Shown: positions 1 through 7,763 of the stretch, one piece after another | Position numbering within the stretch: the first letter of the stretch is position 1 | Layout: each line of letters begins with the position of its first letter | Source: Thermoplasmata archaeon | GTDB taxonomy: Archaea > Thermoplasmatota > Penumbrarchaeia > JAEHCK01 > GCA-020356005 | DNA length: 40,825 nt | Assembly (NCBI GenBank): GCA_020356005.1 | Contig: CP070629.1 | Location: 3,350,736 to 3,391,560 of the forward strand | Direction: 5' to 3' | Program-made: the position numbers and the translations under genes | The notes under the pieces: generated by a model | The model's database searches: none | What the model was told of the DNA's origin: nothing | Seen by the model: the letters and a program-made list of their open reading frames with translations, nothing else

Positions 1-1382
1 AAAGCCAGCGCAGCAAGAAAAACTCCAAAGAAAATCAGAACGATTCCAAGCTTGAACATTCCCTTGCTTCCCTTGTCTATGGGCGGTTCAGGGATGTTGC
101 GGACAGCCCTGATGATGTTGATCTTGCTTATCCTGTTTGCGGTAATAACTATTGTTATAAGCGTGATAAGAAATCCCATGACAAATGCGGTTATAAGACC
201 CTCTGCGGTATAGGAGAAGTGTTCAAGCAAACTCCACTCCACACCCGCTTCTGGAGAGGTCATGAACTCGCTTATGAAATACATTAACCCGTAGCCGACC
301 CCGATACCTATTATCGCTCCCAGGAAGGATGCGATGACTGCGTATCCTGTTCCTTCATACAGGTAGAGCTTATTCAGGACCTTCTGGCGCATACCAAGGG
401 CTCTTGCCATTCCCATCTCTGACTTCCTTTCCTGACCGAGCATTACGAATATATTGATTATGAGTATAACTCCGGTTATGATGCTGAAAGTTCCCAAGAA
501 TAAGAATATGTCAGTGAATCCCTTTGCATCTTTCTTTTCAGCTTCAATATCGTCGTTCTTACTGGAAAGTACCTCCATGGTGATGCTTCCATCCTGCACT
601 CCAGCTTCTTCAATTGCATCAATAACCTGTTCTTCACCCTCGGCATCACGGACTCCGCCATTAGCTGAGATCGATATCCTGTTGATGCTTCCGGGCTTGC
701 CGAGCATTGTCTGGGCGTCCTCAAGTGACACAAAGATCTCATTACCTTCGGCTGCCCTTCCCTCGGCATCCAGTATTCCAGTAACTGATATAACGTATTG
801 ATTTTCCAATGCGTAGAGTATGACCGTGCTTCCTGCAGTAATTTCTAGATCCTCTGCAAGGTCCTCTCCAACCCACAGCTCATCATTTGCAATCTCAACC
901 TCATATCCTTCAGACCAGAAAGATCCAAAAGCGGATGGGGTCTCGTCGCCGATACCGTTAATAGTCACAACCGGCTCGAACAAGGACGCCTCCGGGTGGG
1001 CCAGGGATACTTCTTCCCTGATATATCCTCGGACACCATCGGCGTTCTCTCCGGCGGCTGCCTCAACAGTGCTCACTATTGTCTGGTTGAAATATACTTC
1101 CTCTCCGGTTGGGGAGGTTCCTACAAGGATAACATCATCCAGATGGTAACTGTCATAAACGCTGTCCGTAACAAATTCGTTCATTGTGTCACGGATCACA
1201 AATGAGGATGAGATGATAATTGTACCCACCATCAGGCCGGAGAGGATGATGACTGTGTTCACCCTCCTTCTCCAGATGTTCCTCATCCCCATCTTGAAGA
1301 TGATCCCGTTCCGAAATCCTGAGAACAGGATAACAGAGAGAACACCAATAAAAATCAATGCCAGTACAATTGCCGCTTCCAT
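1..1382 (-). CDS. ABC transporter permease, FtsX/MacB-like (3'-truncated by window)
   Basis: Reading the minus strand from ATG at 1382 gives about 460 codons without a stop before the window edge, so the C-terminus is missing. An N-terminal membrane helix is followed by a second one (about residues 37-60). A large extracytoplasmic domain (about 60-285) comes next, then at least three more helices, one just before the motif GQERKSEMGMARALGM. This helix, big outer loop, three-helix layout and the 'E-G-ARALG' loop are typical of FtsX-like permeases of the MacB/LolCE type, which export or extract substrates rather than import them. It starts 9 bases after the stop of the ATPase gene at 1392-2222 and is clearly co-transcribed with it. 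A GTG at 1391 in the same frame is an alternative start. Substrate unknown. Confidence 0.88.
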   Translation of the reverse strand, partial: MEAAIVLALIFIGVLSVILFSGFRNGIIFKMGMRNIWRRRVNTVIILSGLMVGTIIISSSFVIRDTMNEFVTDSVYDSYHLDDVILVGTSPTGEEVYFNQTIVSTVEAAAGENADGVRGYIREEVSLAHPEASLFEPVVTINGIGDETPSAFGSFWSEGYEVEIANDELWVGEDLAEDLEITAGSTVILYALENQYVISVTGILDAEGRAAEGNEIFVSLEDAQTMLGKPGSINRISISANGGVRDAEGEEQVIDAIEEAGVQDGSITMEVLSSKNDDIEAEKKDAKGFTDIFLFLGTFSIITGVILIINIFVMLGQERKSEMGMARALGMRQKVLNKLYLYEGTGYAVIASFLGAIIGIGVGYGLMYFISEFMTSPEAGVEWSLLEHFSYTAEGLITAFVMGFLITLITIVITANRISKINIIRAVRNIPEPPIDKGSKGMFKLGIVLIFFGVFLAALA

Positions 1383-1391
1383 TTTTAACAC

Positions 1392-2222
1392 CTACGCATT
1401 TTCCATGGACCCTTCCAGAAACTCCATGCTCGGCAGTACGCCCGGAGGAAGCTCCTCGTGTATCCGTCCGTTCCTCATGGTTATGATCCTGTGTGCCCTT
1501 TTGGCAACATTGAGATCGTGGGTAACAATCACAAATGTCTGGTTGTTCTCTATGTTAAGCTTGCACAGCAGATCCATTATTTCCTGGCTGGTGTTGGAAT
1601 CCAGATCGCCTGTGGGTTCGTCGCCCCAGACGATAGCGGGATTATTCACCAGTGCTCTGGCGATGGTTACCCTCTGCCTCTGCCCGCCGGAAAGCTCTGC
1701 GGGCCTGTGATGCTCCCAACCCTTGAGGCCCACAAGCGCAAGCATCTCAACAGCTCTCTTACGGGCCTCTTTGGGCTTCACACCTGAAAGCAGCAAGGGC
1801 AGTTCCACATTCTCTACAGCATCCAGTACCGGAAGCAGGTTGTAGAACTGAAATATAAACCCCATTTTTTTAGCCCTTATTTCGGTTTTCTCATTATCCG
1901 AAAGCTCATTCAAACTGACTCCGTCAACCTCAACATCGCCGTCAGTAATTGAATCGAGCCCGGATAGGGTGTTGAGTAAGGTCGTCTTACCACACCCTGA
2001 AGGACCCATTATAGCGACCATCTCACCCTTCTTAATGGTAAGAGTGACCCCTTTCAGGGCCTCGACCTTCGTTTTACCAGTATCATATGTCTTTTGTAAC
2101 GCGTCTGACCGAACTATGGATCCGTTTGGTTCTTTTGCCCCGGACCAGGTATGGGACCCGGTCTTCGTCCTGTAATCCGCACCAAAGTGCGCCGAATTCT
2201 TTGTTTTTCCTATCGATAACAT
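1392..2222 (-). CDS. ABC transporter ATP-binding protein, MacB/LolD family
   Basis: A 276-residue ATPase partner of the downstream FtsX-like permease. It has Walker [10 protein letters not shown] (residues 73-81), a Q-loop near 125, signature LSGGQ (177-181), Walker B with catalytic Glu in IVWGDEP (197-203) and the switch His in VTHD (235). Residues 1-40 are an extra polar N-terminal tail absent from most LolD/MacB ATPases; it resembles the Lys/Asn-rich tails of the membrane proteins starting at 6036 and 7643. The ATG at 2222 follows a GGTGATC ribosome binding site by four bases. Upstream lies copy A of the shared control region, so expression is probably tied to the HTH_10 regulators at 6159 and 7764. 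Family firm; substrate unknown. Confidence 0.93.
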   Translation of the reverse strand: MLSIGKTKNSAHFGADYRTKTGSHTWSGAKEPNGSIVRSDALQKTYDTGKTKVEALKGVTLTIKKGEMVAIMGPSGCGKTTLLNTLSGLDSITDGDVEVDGVSLNELSDNEKTEIRAKKMGFIFQFYNLLPVLDAVENVELPLLLSGVKPKEARKRAVEMLALVGLKGWEHHRPAELSGGQRQRVTIARALVNNPAIVWGDEPTGDLDSNTSQEIMDLLCKLNIENNQTFVIVTHDLNVAKRAHRIITMRNGRIHEELPPGVLPSMEFLEGSMENA

Positions 2223-2225
2223 TTG

Positions 2226-2315
2226 ATCACCAATTTAATTTGATTTCCATATCACATAATGGTCAACAAAATACGTGAAACTTGAGCCGTTCATGTACGA
2301 TAGTTTAAATACTCC
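2226..2315. promoter_or_regulatory. Shared divergent control region, copy A
   Basis: About 90 bases that align end to end with copies at 6037-6130 and 7644-7738. From left to right: the minus-strand ribosome binding site (ATCACC on the plus strand), an ATTTC-type block, ATGGTC, AAATAC (minus-strand TATA-like element), TTGAGCCG at 2282-2289, a CAT block and TTTAAATA at 2304-2311 (plus-strand TATA box). It drives the ABC operon leftwards. Rightwards there is no regulator gene, unlike copies B and C. Confidence 0.75.
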
Positions 2316-2660
2316 ACGAATAAATGCCCATTTTGAAGGGTTCCTGACATTTACCGTCCTAAAAACACTTTTTAAGTCAAATTGAGGGCCCGGTTCCATG
2401 CAAAAATTTTCATGGATTTCTTGTATTTTTGTCATAATTCCATGAATGGGCCTGATTTATTTATAAAGCCAAGAAAAACAGTTACTACCAAAAGTTTAGA
2501 CAAAATCTTCCGACTGTATTTAAATATGAGAACGTTTTGGATTGGCGGATCATAAATAGAAGATTATTACTGCCTCTGGTATAATTCTAATATAGAAAGG
2601 AAAAAAATGAAAAAGCCAGATGTGCCGATTCCGGCTTTTTATTTTATAATATAATAGATA
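2316..2660 (+). other. Gene-free stretch downstream of an orphan TATA box; possible non-coding transcript
   Basis: No convincing reading frame; the first ATG (2324) gives only seven codons. The plus-strand TATA box at 2304-2311 would start a transcript near 2335, and the hairpin at 2610-2640 could end it. Inside is an imperfect inverted repeat around 2386-2453 (GGGCCC...CCATG against CATG...GGGCC) containing TCCATG/CATGGA arms. A ~300-nt RNA is possible but is inference. Confidence 0.3.
2601..2645. terminator. Hairpin terminator, possibly bidirectional
   Basis: An 8-bp perfect stem AAAAAGCC (2610-2617) / GGCTTTTT (2633-2640) is flanked by T-rich DNA on both sides. It lies 20 bases after the end of the minus-strand oxidoreductase gene at 2661 and faces the orphan promoter of copy A from the other side. 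Confidence 0.6.
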
Positions 2661-3641
2661 TCAAGATTTTTTATCAGGTACCACAGTTATAACTATTTTC
2701 CCTTTATGCTTTGCAGTACCAAAAAACCGGAAAGCTTCGGGCACTTCTTTTAATTTATACGTTCTATCTATCATGATCTTCAGTTTTCCGGCTTCGAAAA
2801 GCTCATTCAAATAATCCAAACCCACGTTTGGCCTCAAACCCAGTATTCCCAATTTCTTTCTTCCCGATATCAGAGGTGCCGTAAGCGCTATTCTTATTAT
2901 CCTGGGTATGTCGCCCCCGATCATTAATAATCTTCCACCGGGACGAAGCGTTCGCTTATAACTGAACATTGAGCGAGTTACAACATTATCCAGGATCAGG
3001 TCATACTGTTTACCGGTCTTCGTATAATCTACTTTTTTATAATCAATGACATGGTCCGCTCCAAGGGATGTGAGCAAGTCCAGTTTCTCTTTAGCGTCTA
3101 CACATGTAACTTCCGCCCCCGCCAGTTTGGCTATCTGCACCCCTAGTGTACCCACACCGCCCCCGGCGCCGTTTATCAGCACCCTTTGTCCTTTCTTAAC
3201 CTGCCCCTTATCACGGAGGCCCTGCACCGCCAGAGCCCCTGCCTGGGGGAGCGCCGCTGCCTGCTTGAACGTCATGCTTGGAGATTTTGGAACCAGCGCA
3301 TTTTCAGGAGCGGATACATATTCTGCAAAAGTAGCAAAACCGCTGTTCGACAGGTCGCCGAATACCTCATCCCCTTCCTTGAACTTCTTTACATTTGCAC
3401 CTACCTTTTCAACACGTCCCGCCATGTCGCATCCCAGTATATTGCTTCGTTTCGGCCTGAAAAGCCCGAAAATCATTCGGTTGATGAAGGGTTTACCTCT
3501 CAGATTCCCCCAGTCCCAGTCATTTATGCACGCGGCATGAACCTTTACCAGCACGTCATTGTCGCCCGGAACGGGTTTTTCCACCTCTTCGTAGGAAAGA
3601 ACATCTGGTGGGCCGTATTTTGTAAATACTACTGCTTTCAA
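2661..3641 (-). CDS. Zinc-free MDR oxidoreductase (quinone-reductase-like)
   Basis: A 326-residue medium-chain dehydrogenase/reductase of the NADPH:quinone reductase branch. It has an N-terminal GroES-like domain (MKAVVFTKYGPPDVL) and a Rossmann nucleotide-binding motif INGAGGGVGTLGVQ (about 160-173), followed by the GADHVIDY signature. The catalytic and structural zinc cysteines of alcohol dehydrogenases are absent. The start is TTG at 3641, overlapping the TGA of the upstream paralogue in a TTGA arrangement, with GGTGGT eight bases upstream, so the two are translationally coupled. It is the last gene of the operon DUF4386 - flavodoxin - MDR - MDR, which suggests electron transfer or detoxification of quinones, enones or aldehydes. 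Substrate not deducible. Confidence 0.9.
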   Translation of the reverse strand: MKAVVFTKYGPPDVLSYEEVEKPVPGDNDVLVKVHAACINDWDWGNLRGKPFINRMIFGLFRPKRSNILGCDMAGRVEKVGANVKKFKEGDEVFGDLSNSGFATFAEYVSAPENALVPKSPSMTFKQAAALPQAGALAVQGLRDKGQVKKGQRVLINGAGGGVGTLGVQIAKLAGAEVTCVDAKEKLDLLTSLGADHVIDYKKVDYTKTGKQYDLILDNVVTRSMFSYKRTLRPGGRLLMIGGDIPRIIRIALTAPLISGRKKLGILGLRPNVGLDYLNELFEAGKLKIMIDRTYKLKEVPEAFRFFGTAKHKGKIVITVVPDKKS

Positions 3642-4645
3642 TCTTTTACCACCGTAATAATAACGTTACCCTTTTTCCGGCCGGTTTCCACATACCTGTG
3701 CGCCTCTACAATCTTTTCCAACGGAAAGCGCCTATCAATAACCGCTTTTATCTTACCCACCTCGATGAGCTCTTTGAGGTAATTTAAACCCTCAGTATTA
3801 TAACTGGGGCTCCACCCAATTATCCTCCTGCTGTCAGCCTTTGATTTCCCCGGCTCACGTATTATCCGTGACTTCATAGCGTTAGCTGTAAGAAGAATTC
3901 CTTTTTCCTTCAGCACTGTTATATGGCCGGTGAAAGGTCCCCGGCTCACAACATCAAAGATTACATCATATCTCTCTTCTCTTTTTGTAAAATCCTCTTT
4001 GGTGTAATCAATGACCTTGTCAGCCCCGATAGACCTGAGCATATCCAGTTTCTTCGTACTGTCAACAGCAGTAACTTCTGCACCGAAATGTTTGGCGAGC
4101 TGTACCCCGTAGGTACCGATACTTCCGCCAGCCCCGATTATCAATATATCCTGCCCACTTGAAACATTACCCTGTCTCAGGAGATGCAGTGATTCGAGTC
4201 CGCCCCGCGGTACGGCGGCGGCTTCCTCATAAGTCATATTTGTTGGTTTTTTTGTCAAACATGCGTCCTCGGGTAGGCATTTATATTCAACATAAGCGCC
4301 TAAATTTATGTCAGTGCTCCCGAAAACCTGGTCACCTTTCTTGAATCGTGTTATATCTCTGCCAACAGATTCAACAACACCAGCTAACTCCATACCCAGG
4401 ATATTGACTCTCTTTGGTTTTCTGAGACCCCACATGATTCGGGCGAAGAGCCAGTACTTTCTTGGTATTTCGAACCTTCGAACTTCACAGTCCCCTGCCG
4501 TTGCTGTTGTAGCATGGACTTTTATCAGTACTTCATTGTTCTTTGGAGTAGGTTTTGGCACATATTTGAGCACAAGAACCTCCGGAGGTCCATATTTTGT
4601 CCATACTACTGCTTTCATGAGTTTATTATTGACGATTTGGCTCAC
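3638..4645 (-). CDS. Zinc-free MDR oxidoreductase, paralogue of the next gene
   Basis: 335 residues with the same two-domain MDR fold as the gene it overlaps. It has MKAVVWTKYGPPEVL near the N-terminus, nucleotide-binding motif IIGAGGSIGTYGVQ (about 171-184) and GADKVIDY. No zinc ligands are visible, which points to quinone or enone reductase chemistry with NAD(P)H. The pair probably arose by tandem duplication. The listed start is GTG 4645 with GGTGG a few bases upstream; ATG 4618 (MKAVVW) lines up better with the paralogue and is a real alternative. It lies 72 bases after the flavodoxin gene, same strand. Confidence 0.9.
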   Translation of the reverse strand: MSQIVNNKLMKAVVWTKYGPPEVLVLKYVPKPTPKNNEVLIKVHATTATAGDCEVRRFEIPRKYWLFARIMWGLRKPKRVNILGMELAGVVESVGRDITRFKKGDQVFGSTDINLGAYVEYKCLPEDACLTKKPTNMTYEEAAAVPRGGLESLHLLRQGNVSSGQDILIIGAGGSIGTYGVQLAKHFGAEVTAVDSTKKLDMLRSIGADKVIDYTKEDFTKREERYDVIFDVVSRGPFTGHITVLKEKGILLTANAMKSRIIREPGKSKADSRRIIGWSPSYNTEGLNYLKELIEVGKIKAVIDRRFPLEKIVEAHRYVETGRKKGNVIITVVKD

Positions 4646-4717
4646 CTGCCACCATTCCGCTGTGCTTTATAGCTGCAGGTGCATCGCTTTATTAGGTTTT
4701 ATTTTTATGTTCCAAAG

Positions 4718-5200
4718 CTATGACTGCATTCCACTTTTTATATCCTTTTCCACCTCCTCTTTTATTTTCATTACGAAAGCCTCTGCGGATTTGAAATCCT
4801 TTTCATTAGGCCTGCCTTTGTTCATACCACCGATATATTTCAAGAAACTGTTTTTATTAAATCCTTTACAGAAGAACTCATCGACGATCACAGCATTTTT
4901 TCTCTCCAGTTTCTGCTTTAAATCATCATGAAATTTATTCATGATCACACCAGAGGTGGAAAACACAAAGACCTTTTTGCCGTGGAGATCCGGTAATTTA
5001 TCGGCTAGATTAAGTAGAGATCCATGATGTTTATAGGAATAAATCCCGGAACCAAAACCTATCAGATCAAATTCTTTGAGACTGTTTATTTCGGTTTCTT
5101 TTGGCTCTATTACATCTGCATCCAATACTTTTGCCATTCTTTTTGCTATTTTTTCTGTATTTCCCACATGTATGGATTTGCATATTATCAGAGATTTCAT
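4718..5200 (-). CDS. Flavodoxin-domain protein
   Basis: 160 residues. The N-terminus has the flavodoxin FMN phosphate loop pattern (CKSIHVGNTEKIAKRMA, residues 7-23) after a first beta strand. A second flavin-contact loop GFGSGIYSYKHHGSL (about 48-62) and a third strand VFVFSTSG (about 77-84) follow. This matches the flavodoxin_5 / menaquinone-dependent protoporphyrinogen oxidase-like (HemG-type) group better than classical electron-carrier flavodoxins. The ATG has a strong AGGAGG eight bases upstream. It sits between the DUF4386 membrane protein and the two MDR enzymes, so it may shuttle electrons in the same stress or redox operon; that role is inferred from position. Confidence 0.88.
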   Translation of the reverse strand: MKSLIICKSIHVGNTEKIAKRMAKVLDADVIEPKETEINSLKEFDLIGFGSGIYSYKHHGSLLNLADKLPDLHGKKVFVFSTSGVIMNKFHDDLKQKLERKNAVIVDEFFCKGFNKNSFLKYIGGMNKGRPNEKDFKSAEAFVMKIKEEVEKDIKSGMQS

Positions 5201-5256
5201 TTGGATTTCCTCCTTTTTGTTTTTTCATCGTTTTTAATATTATCTCATAACATGAT

Positions 5257-6036
5257 TTATGCTACAGATGTGTTCATTCTAACCTCTTTTGATACTTTTT
5301 CATTCGATTCCACTTCAGGGATTTTAGCACCCTTCACAAGGAGCCAGCCGGTAAAGCCGAATTCTGCAATAACTGCAATCATCATACCCGGGTAGGCTAT
5401 TGCTTCGTTGCCTGGTAAGAGAAAGTATTGGGAGCCTTCTATTACAAAGCCGACGCATGCAAGCATCTGCAGGATACCCCAAAATTTAGGGAAATAGCCC
5501 GACTTGTAAGTTAATATGCCCAACGGGAAGAGCCAGAGTCCGTGAAATATTGTTGCAGCGTGTACGTAAGCTGTATATGTTTCAATATTATCCATGACCA
5601 AAGCAGGTGTGCTTACAAGCTCTATTGCGCCGTACTGGTAGGTCCAGGCTATGACACTAATGGGTATGCTGACCAGAATGAATATGATCACGAGCATCGC
5701 AAGATTCTTGTTTACCTTATTAAACACCCTGTAGAAGGCAAATGGTAACAATGCAAAGCTTGTAAACGCGATAATATCGACCATTATGGAAAGTTTCCAT
5801 ATGCCTTCATTGTTCATTAGATTAGCTGCTGTTGCCGAAGCATCGCCGGGCACGATAATACTCTGGCGAAGTAATTCAGCAGTTACACCGAATATGATAA
5901 GAAGCAGGTATAATAAGCCCGCAACTCTGGCCGATCTGCTCTGTGTTAAGCTGCCAAACAAGCCAGCACCATTGTTTGCGTTCACATTTTTTGCCGTACC
6001 ATTTTTCGTATTTTTTATTGAATTTTTACCAAACAT
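5257..6036 (-). CDS. DUF4386 family integral membrane protein
   Basis: About 259 residues. After a Lys/Asn-rich N-terminal tail (1-35), the segment RVAGLLYLLLIIFGVTAELL begins a six- to seven-helix membrane domain. The typical DUF4386 pattern is present, including the outward loop with PGDASATAANL and the HAATIFHGLWLFPLG helix. Function of the family is unknown. The longest frame starts at 6048, but those first bases contain the ribosome binding site GGTGAT (6046-6041), so ATG 6036 is preferred (6039 possible). It is the first gene of the operon with flavodoxin and two MDR genes, and is divergent from the HTH_10 regulator at 6159 across control-region copy B. Confidence 0.88.
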   Translation of the reverse strand: MFGKNSIKNTKNGTAKNVNANNGAGLFGSLTQSRSARVAGLLYLLLIIFGVTAELLRQSIIVPGDASATAANLMNNEGIWKLSIMVDIIAFTSFALLPFAFYRVFNKVNKNLAMLVIIFILVSIPISVIAWTYQYGAIELVSTPALVMDNIETYTAYVHAATIFHGLWLFPLGILTYKSGYFPKFWGILQMLACVGFVIEGSQYFLLPGNEAIAYPGMMIAVIAEFGFTGWLLVKGAKIPEVESNEKVSKEVRMNTSVA

Positions 6037-6130
6037 CATAATCACCATTTTGCGATTTTATTTCTATTACAAGGTATGGCACTAAAAATACGAAAAAATT
6101 GAGCCGGTCATGCAAGGTAGTTTAAATACT
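6037..6130. promoter_or_regulatory. Shared divergent control region, copy B
   Basis: Aligns with copies A and C: ribosome binding site for the leftward gene, TTTCTATTACA block, GGTATGG, AAAATAC, TTGAGCCG at 6099-6106, GGTCAT, AGGTAG and TTTAAATA at 6121-6128. The last is about 30 bases before ATG 6159, giving a leaderless or nearly leaderless regulator mRNA. The segment between the opposed TATA-like elements is the likely regulator-binding site. Confidence 0.78.
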
Positions 6131-6158
6131 TCATATATAATTAGGATAATTGATTACC

Positions 6159-6812
6159 ATGAGAAAGCTAACGCTGGAATTCATACCAAATGAGGCGATG
6201 CAAGAAGAGATGAAACCGATATTTGAGATCATAAATTCATACGAAATACTGGAGTCGCTGAAGATCGATTGGGAAGATGGTATATGTGTAGATCTTATCG
6301 AATTCAATCTAAAAGAGGGCGTATCTATTCATGATTTAAAATTTATCGGTAATATGGAGATCCTCAGTATTCTTAAATCCGAAGATAATAAGCATACCTG
6401 CCTGGTGAAATCCCATGAACCGGAAGAAACAATGGATGAATATAAAAAATTTGACCTGGATCTTATCTATTCTACACCGTTCATAATTTCAACGGAGAAA
6501 CATACCTACAGCGTAATAGGCGACCAGAAAAGCCTGGTGCGATTTATAGATTTAATAAAACCAAGAGCCAGTGAGATCATAAATATGTCATTTAAAAGAG
6601 CAGCATACCAAAAACATGATATTCTTACGGTTCTGACGGACAAACAAAAAGAGGTTTTAATAGCAGCCCGTAAGCATGGATATTACAAATATCCGAGAAA
6701 GATTAAATCAGAAGATTTGGCGAAAAAAATCGGGATCAGTAAAGGTACCACGGTGGAGCATCTGAGAAAAGCCGAAGAGCGGTTAATAGAGAATATATTG
6801 GATGGTTATTGA
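6159..6812 (+). CDS. HTH_10 (Bat-like) transcriptional regulator
   Basis: 217 residues. The C-terminal ~55 residues, beginning LTDKQKEVLIAARKHGYY and continuing with two predicted helices ending in TTVEHLRKAEERL, are the classic bacterioopsin-activator HTH_10 domain. The N-terminal ~155 residues form the usual poorly conserved sensor part of these small archaeal regulators. ATG 6159 is preferred over TTG 6150 because the TATA box at 6121-6128 sits about 30 bases upstream and the paralogue starts at the same MRKLTL. It is roughly half identical over its full length to the regulator at 7764. Divergent from the DUF4386/flavodoxin/MDR operon, it probably controls that operon and itself. Signal unknown. 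Confidence 0.9.
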   Translation: MRKLTLEFIPNEAMQEEMKPIFEIINSYEILESLKIDWEDGICVDLIEFNLKEGVSIHDLKFIGNMEILSILKSEDNKHTCLVKSHEPEETMDEYKKFDLDLIYSTPFIISTEKHTYSVIGDQKSLVRFIDLIKPRASEIINMSFKRAAYQKHDILTVLTDKQKEVLIAARKHGYYKYPRKIKSEDLAKKIGISKGTTVEHLRKAEERLIENILDGY

Positions 6813-6814
6813 TG

Positions 6815-6850
6815 GAGATGATCGCAATAAATCATCCTTTTTGTTTTTTC
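6815..6850 (+). terminator. Hairpin terminator after HTH_10 regulator
   Basis: Six-base-pair stem GATGAT (6817-6822) / ATCATC (6831-6836) followed by CCTTTTTGTTTTTTC. It overlaps the last codons of the convergent small gene at 6832-7032. Confidence 0.5.
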
Positions 6851-7032
6851 CTGATAAATTCTAATTGTAATTGATAATATTCTTTATGCAACTGTGCATA
6901 TTCAGAGTTCAGTTGTAATATCATTTCATTATAATTATCATTAATATTTGCGATTTCAAGGAGAATCTCAATCTTTCTATCTTCAATCTCTCTTAGTCTT
7001 TCTTGGATTTCTAAGTTATTCTTATTGGTCAT
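6832..7032 (-). CDS. Small coiled-coil protein, hypothetical
   Basis: 66 residues, highly charged, with a heptad-like alternation of Ile/Leu and Glu/Lys/Gln over nearly its whole length, so a single long helix or coiled coil is likely. No domain recognised and no ribosome binding site seen; the AT-rich run TTTTATTTTTTTAG about 30 bases upstream could act as a TATA region for a leaderless mRNA. It is convergent with the HTH_10 gene and separated from the membrane-protein gene at 7146 by a hairpin. It could be a chance frame, but its composition looks coding. Confidence 0.5.
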   Translation of the reverse strand: MTNKNNLEIQERLREIEDRKIEILLEIANINDNYNEMILQLNSEYAQLHKEYYQLQLEFIRKKQKG

Positions 7033-7057
7033 TTTCTATCAATCCCGTATTTCTAAA

Positions 7058-7092
7058 AAAATAAAAGAATGGATGGGAAAAGACCCATCCAA
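7058..7092 (-). terminator. Hairpin terminator after membrane-protein gene
   Basis: A 7-bp perfect stem GGATGGG (7071-7077) / CCCATCC (7084-7090) with a six-base loop. On the minus strand it is followed by ATTCTTTTATTTTTTT, the expected U-rich tail for a leftward transcript ending at 7146. Confidence 0.6.
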
Positions 7093-7145
7093 TAGTTTTA
7101 AATTTTTACCATTCATTTTTATCAAAGATGGGAGGAATAATTTGA

Positions 7146-7643
7146 TTAAAATTCCTTCCTATTTATTAGAAGAGTCGGCAGTGCTATCAATCCCAGGATT
7201 AAGAACAAAAATGTTTGTGGGCAGACATTGGACCATCCCAGGATAAGCACCTCGTATCCTCCCTGAACTGCAGCATTGGATATCATCATAAATCCCCAGA
7301 GCATACCCATGTACCAGGCAAATTTTTCCTTCTTTTTCAACCCTAGAGCAATAAGTATACCAAATATACCCATCCAGATTCCTTCCCACAGGGGTTTTAG
7401 CATGGACATATTAATAAAATTTAGAGCCTTTTCTTCTATATCTTCTGTTGCCTGTTCTGAACCGGCAATTTCAAATGCAGTTGGCAGGATATTACTGCCG
7501 TTACTCATTATGAATAAAGTCACGCCAATAAACACAAGTGATAAAACCAGCATTATTGACCAGGTCTTATTAGATTTATTGTCTTTCGCAATTCCATTCT
7601 CGACATTTTTTGTCGTTTTTTTTCCTACATTTTTATCAACCAT
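7146..7643 (-). CDS. Small four-helix membrane protein, hypothetical
   Basis: 165 residues. A Lys/Asn-rich N-terminal tail (about 1-28) is followed by four predicted membrane helices (about 29-50, 85-105, 113-132, 143-160). An outward loop of about 35 residues lies between helices 1 and 2. The four-helix pattern resembles DUF4386-like or DoxX-like small membrane proteins, but I cannot assign a family. The tail resembles that of the DUF4386 protein at 5257-6036. The longest frame starts with TTG 7655, but that codon overlaps the GGTGAT ribosome binding site, so ATG 7643 is chosen. It is divergent from its own HTH_10 regulator at 7764 across control-region copy C. Confidence 0.78.
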   Translation of the reverse strand: MVDKNVGKKTTKNVENGIAKDNKSNKTWSIMLVLSLVFIGVTLFIMSNGSNILPTAFEIAGSEQATEDIEEKALNFINMSMLKPLWEGIWMGIFGILIALGLKKKEKFAWYMGMLWGFMMISNAAVQGGYEVLILGWSNVCPQTFLFLILGLIALPTLLINRKEF

Positions 7644-7738
7644 ATTTATCACCAAATTAAGCTTTGATTTCTATTACAGGATATGGTCTTCGAAATACTA
7701 GGAAATTGAGCCGACCATATAAGGTAGTTTAAATACCC
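7644..7738. promoter_or_regulatory. Shared divergent control region, copy C
   Basis: Third copy of the ~90 bp region: TTTCTATTACAGGATATGG, AAATAC, TTGAGCCG at 7706-7713, GACCATATAAGGTAG and TTTAAATA at 7728-7735, ending about 30 bases before ATG 7764. In this copy GATATGGTC (left) and GACCATAT (right) form a clear inverted repeat of about 8 bp around the leftward TATA-like element, a candidate operator. Confidence 0.78.
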
Positions 7739-7763
7739 ATTATATCTTCTGGATGTTGATACC

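Noticed and set aside
2235-2435. Minus-strand 66-codon frame upstream of the ABC ATPase
   Set aside because: It spans the shared control region that is conserved as DNA at two other loci in different coding contexts.
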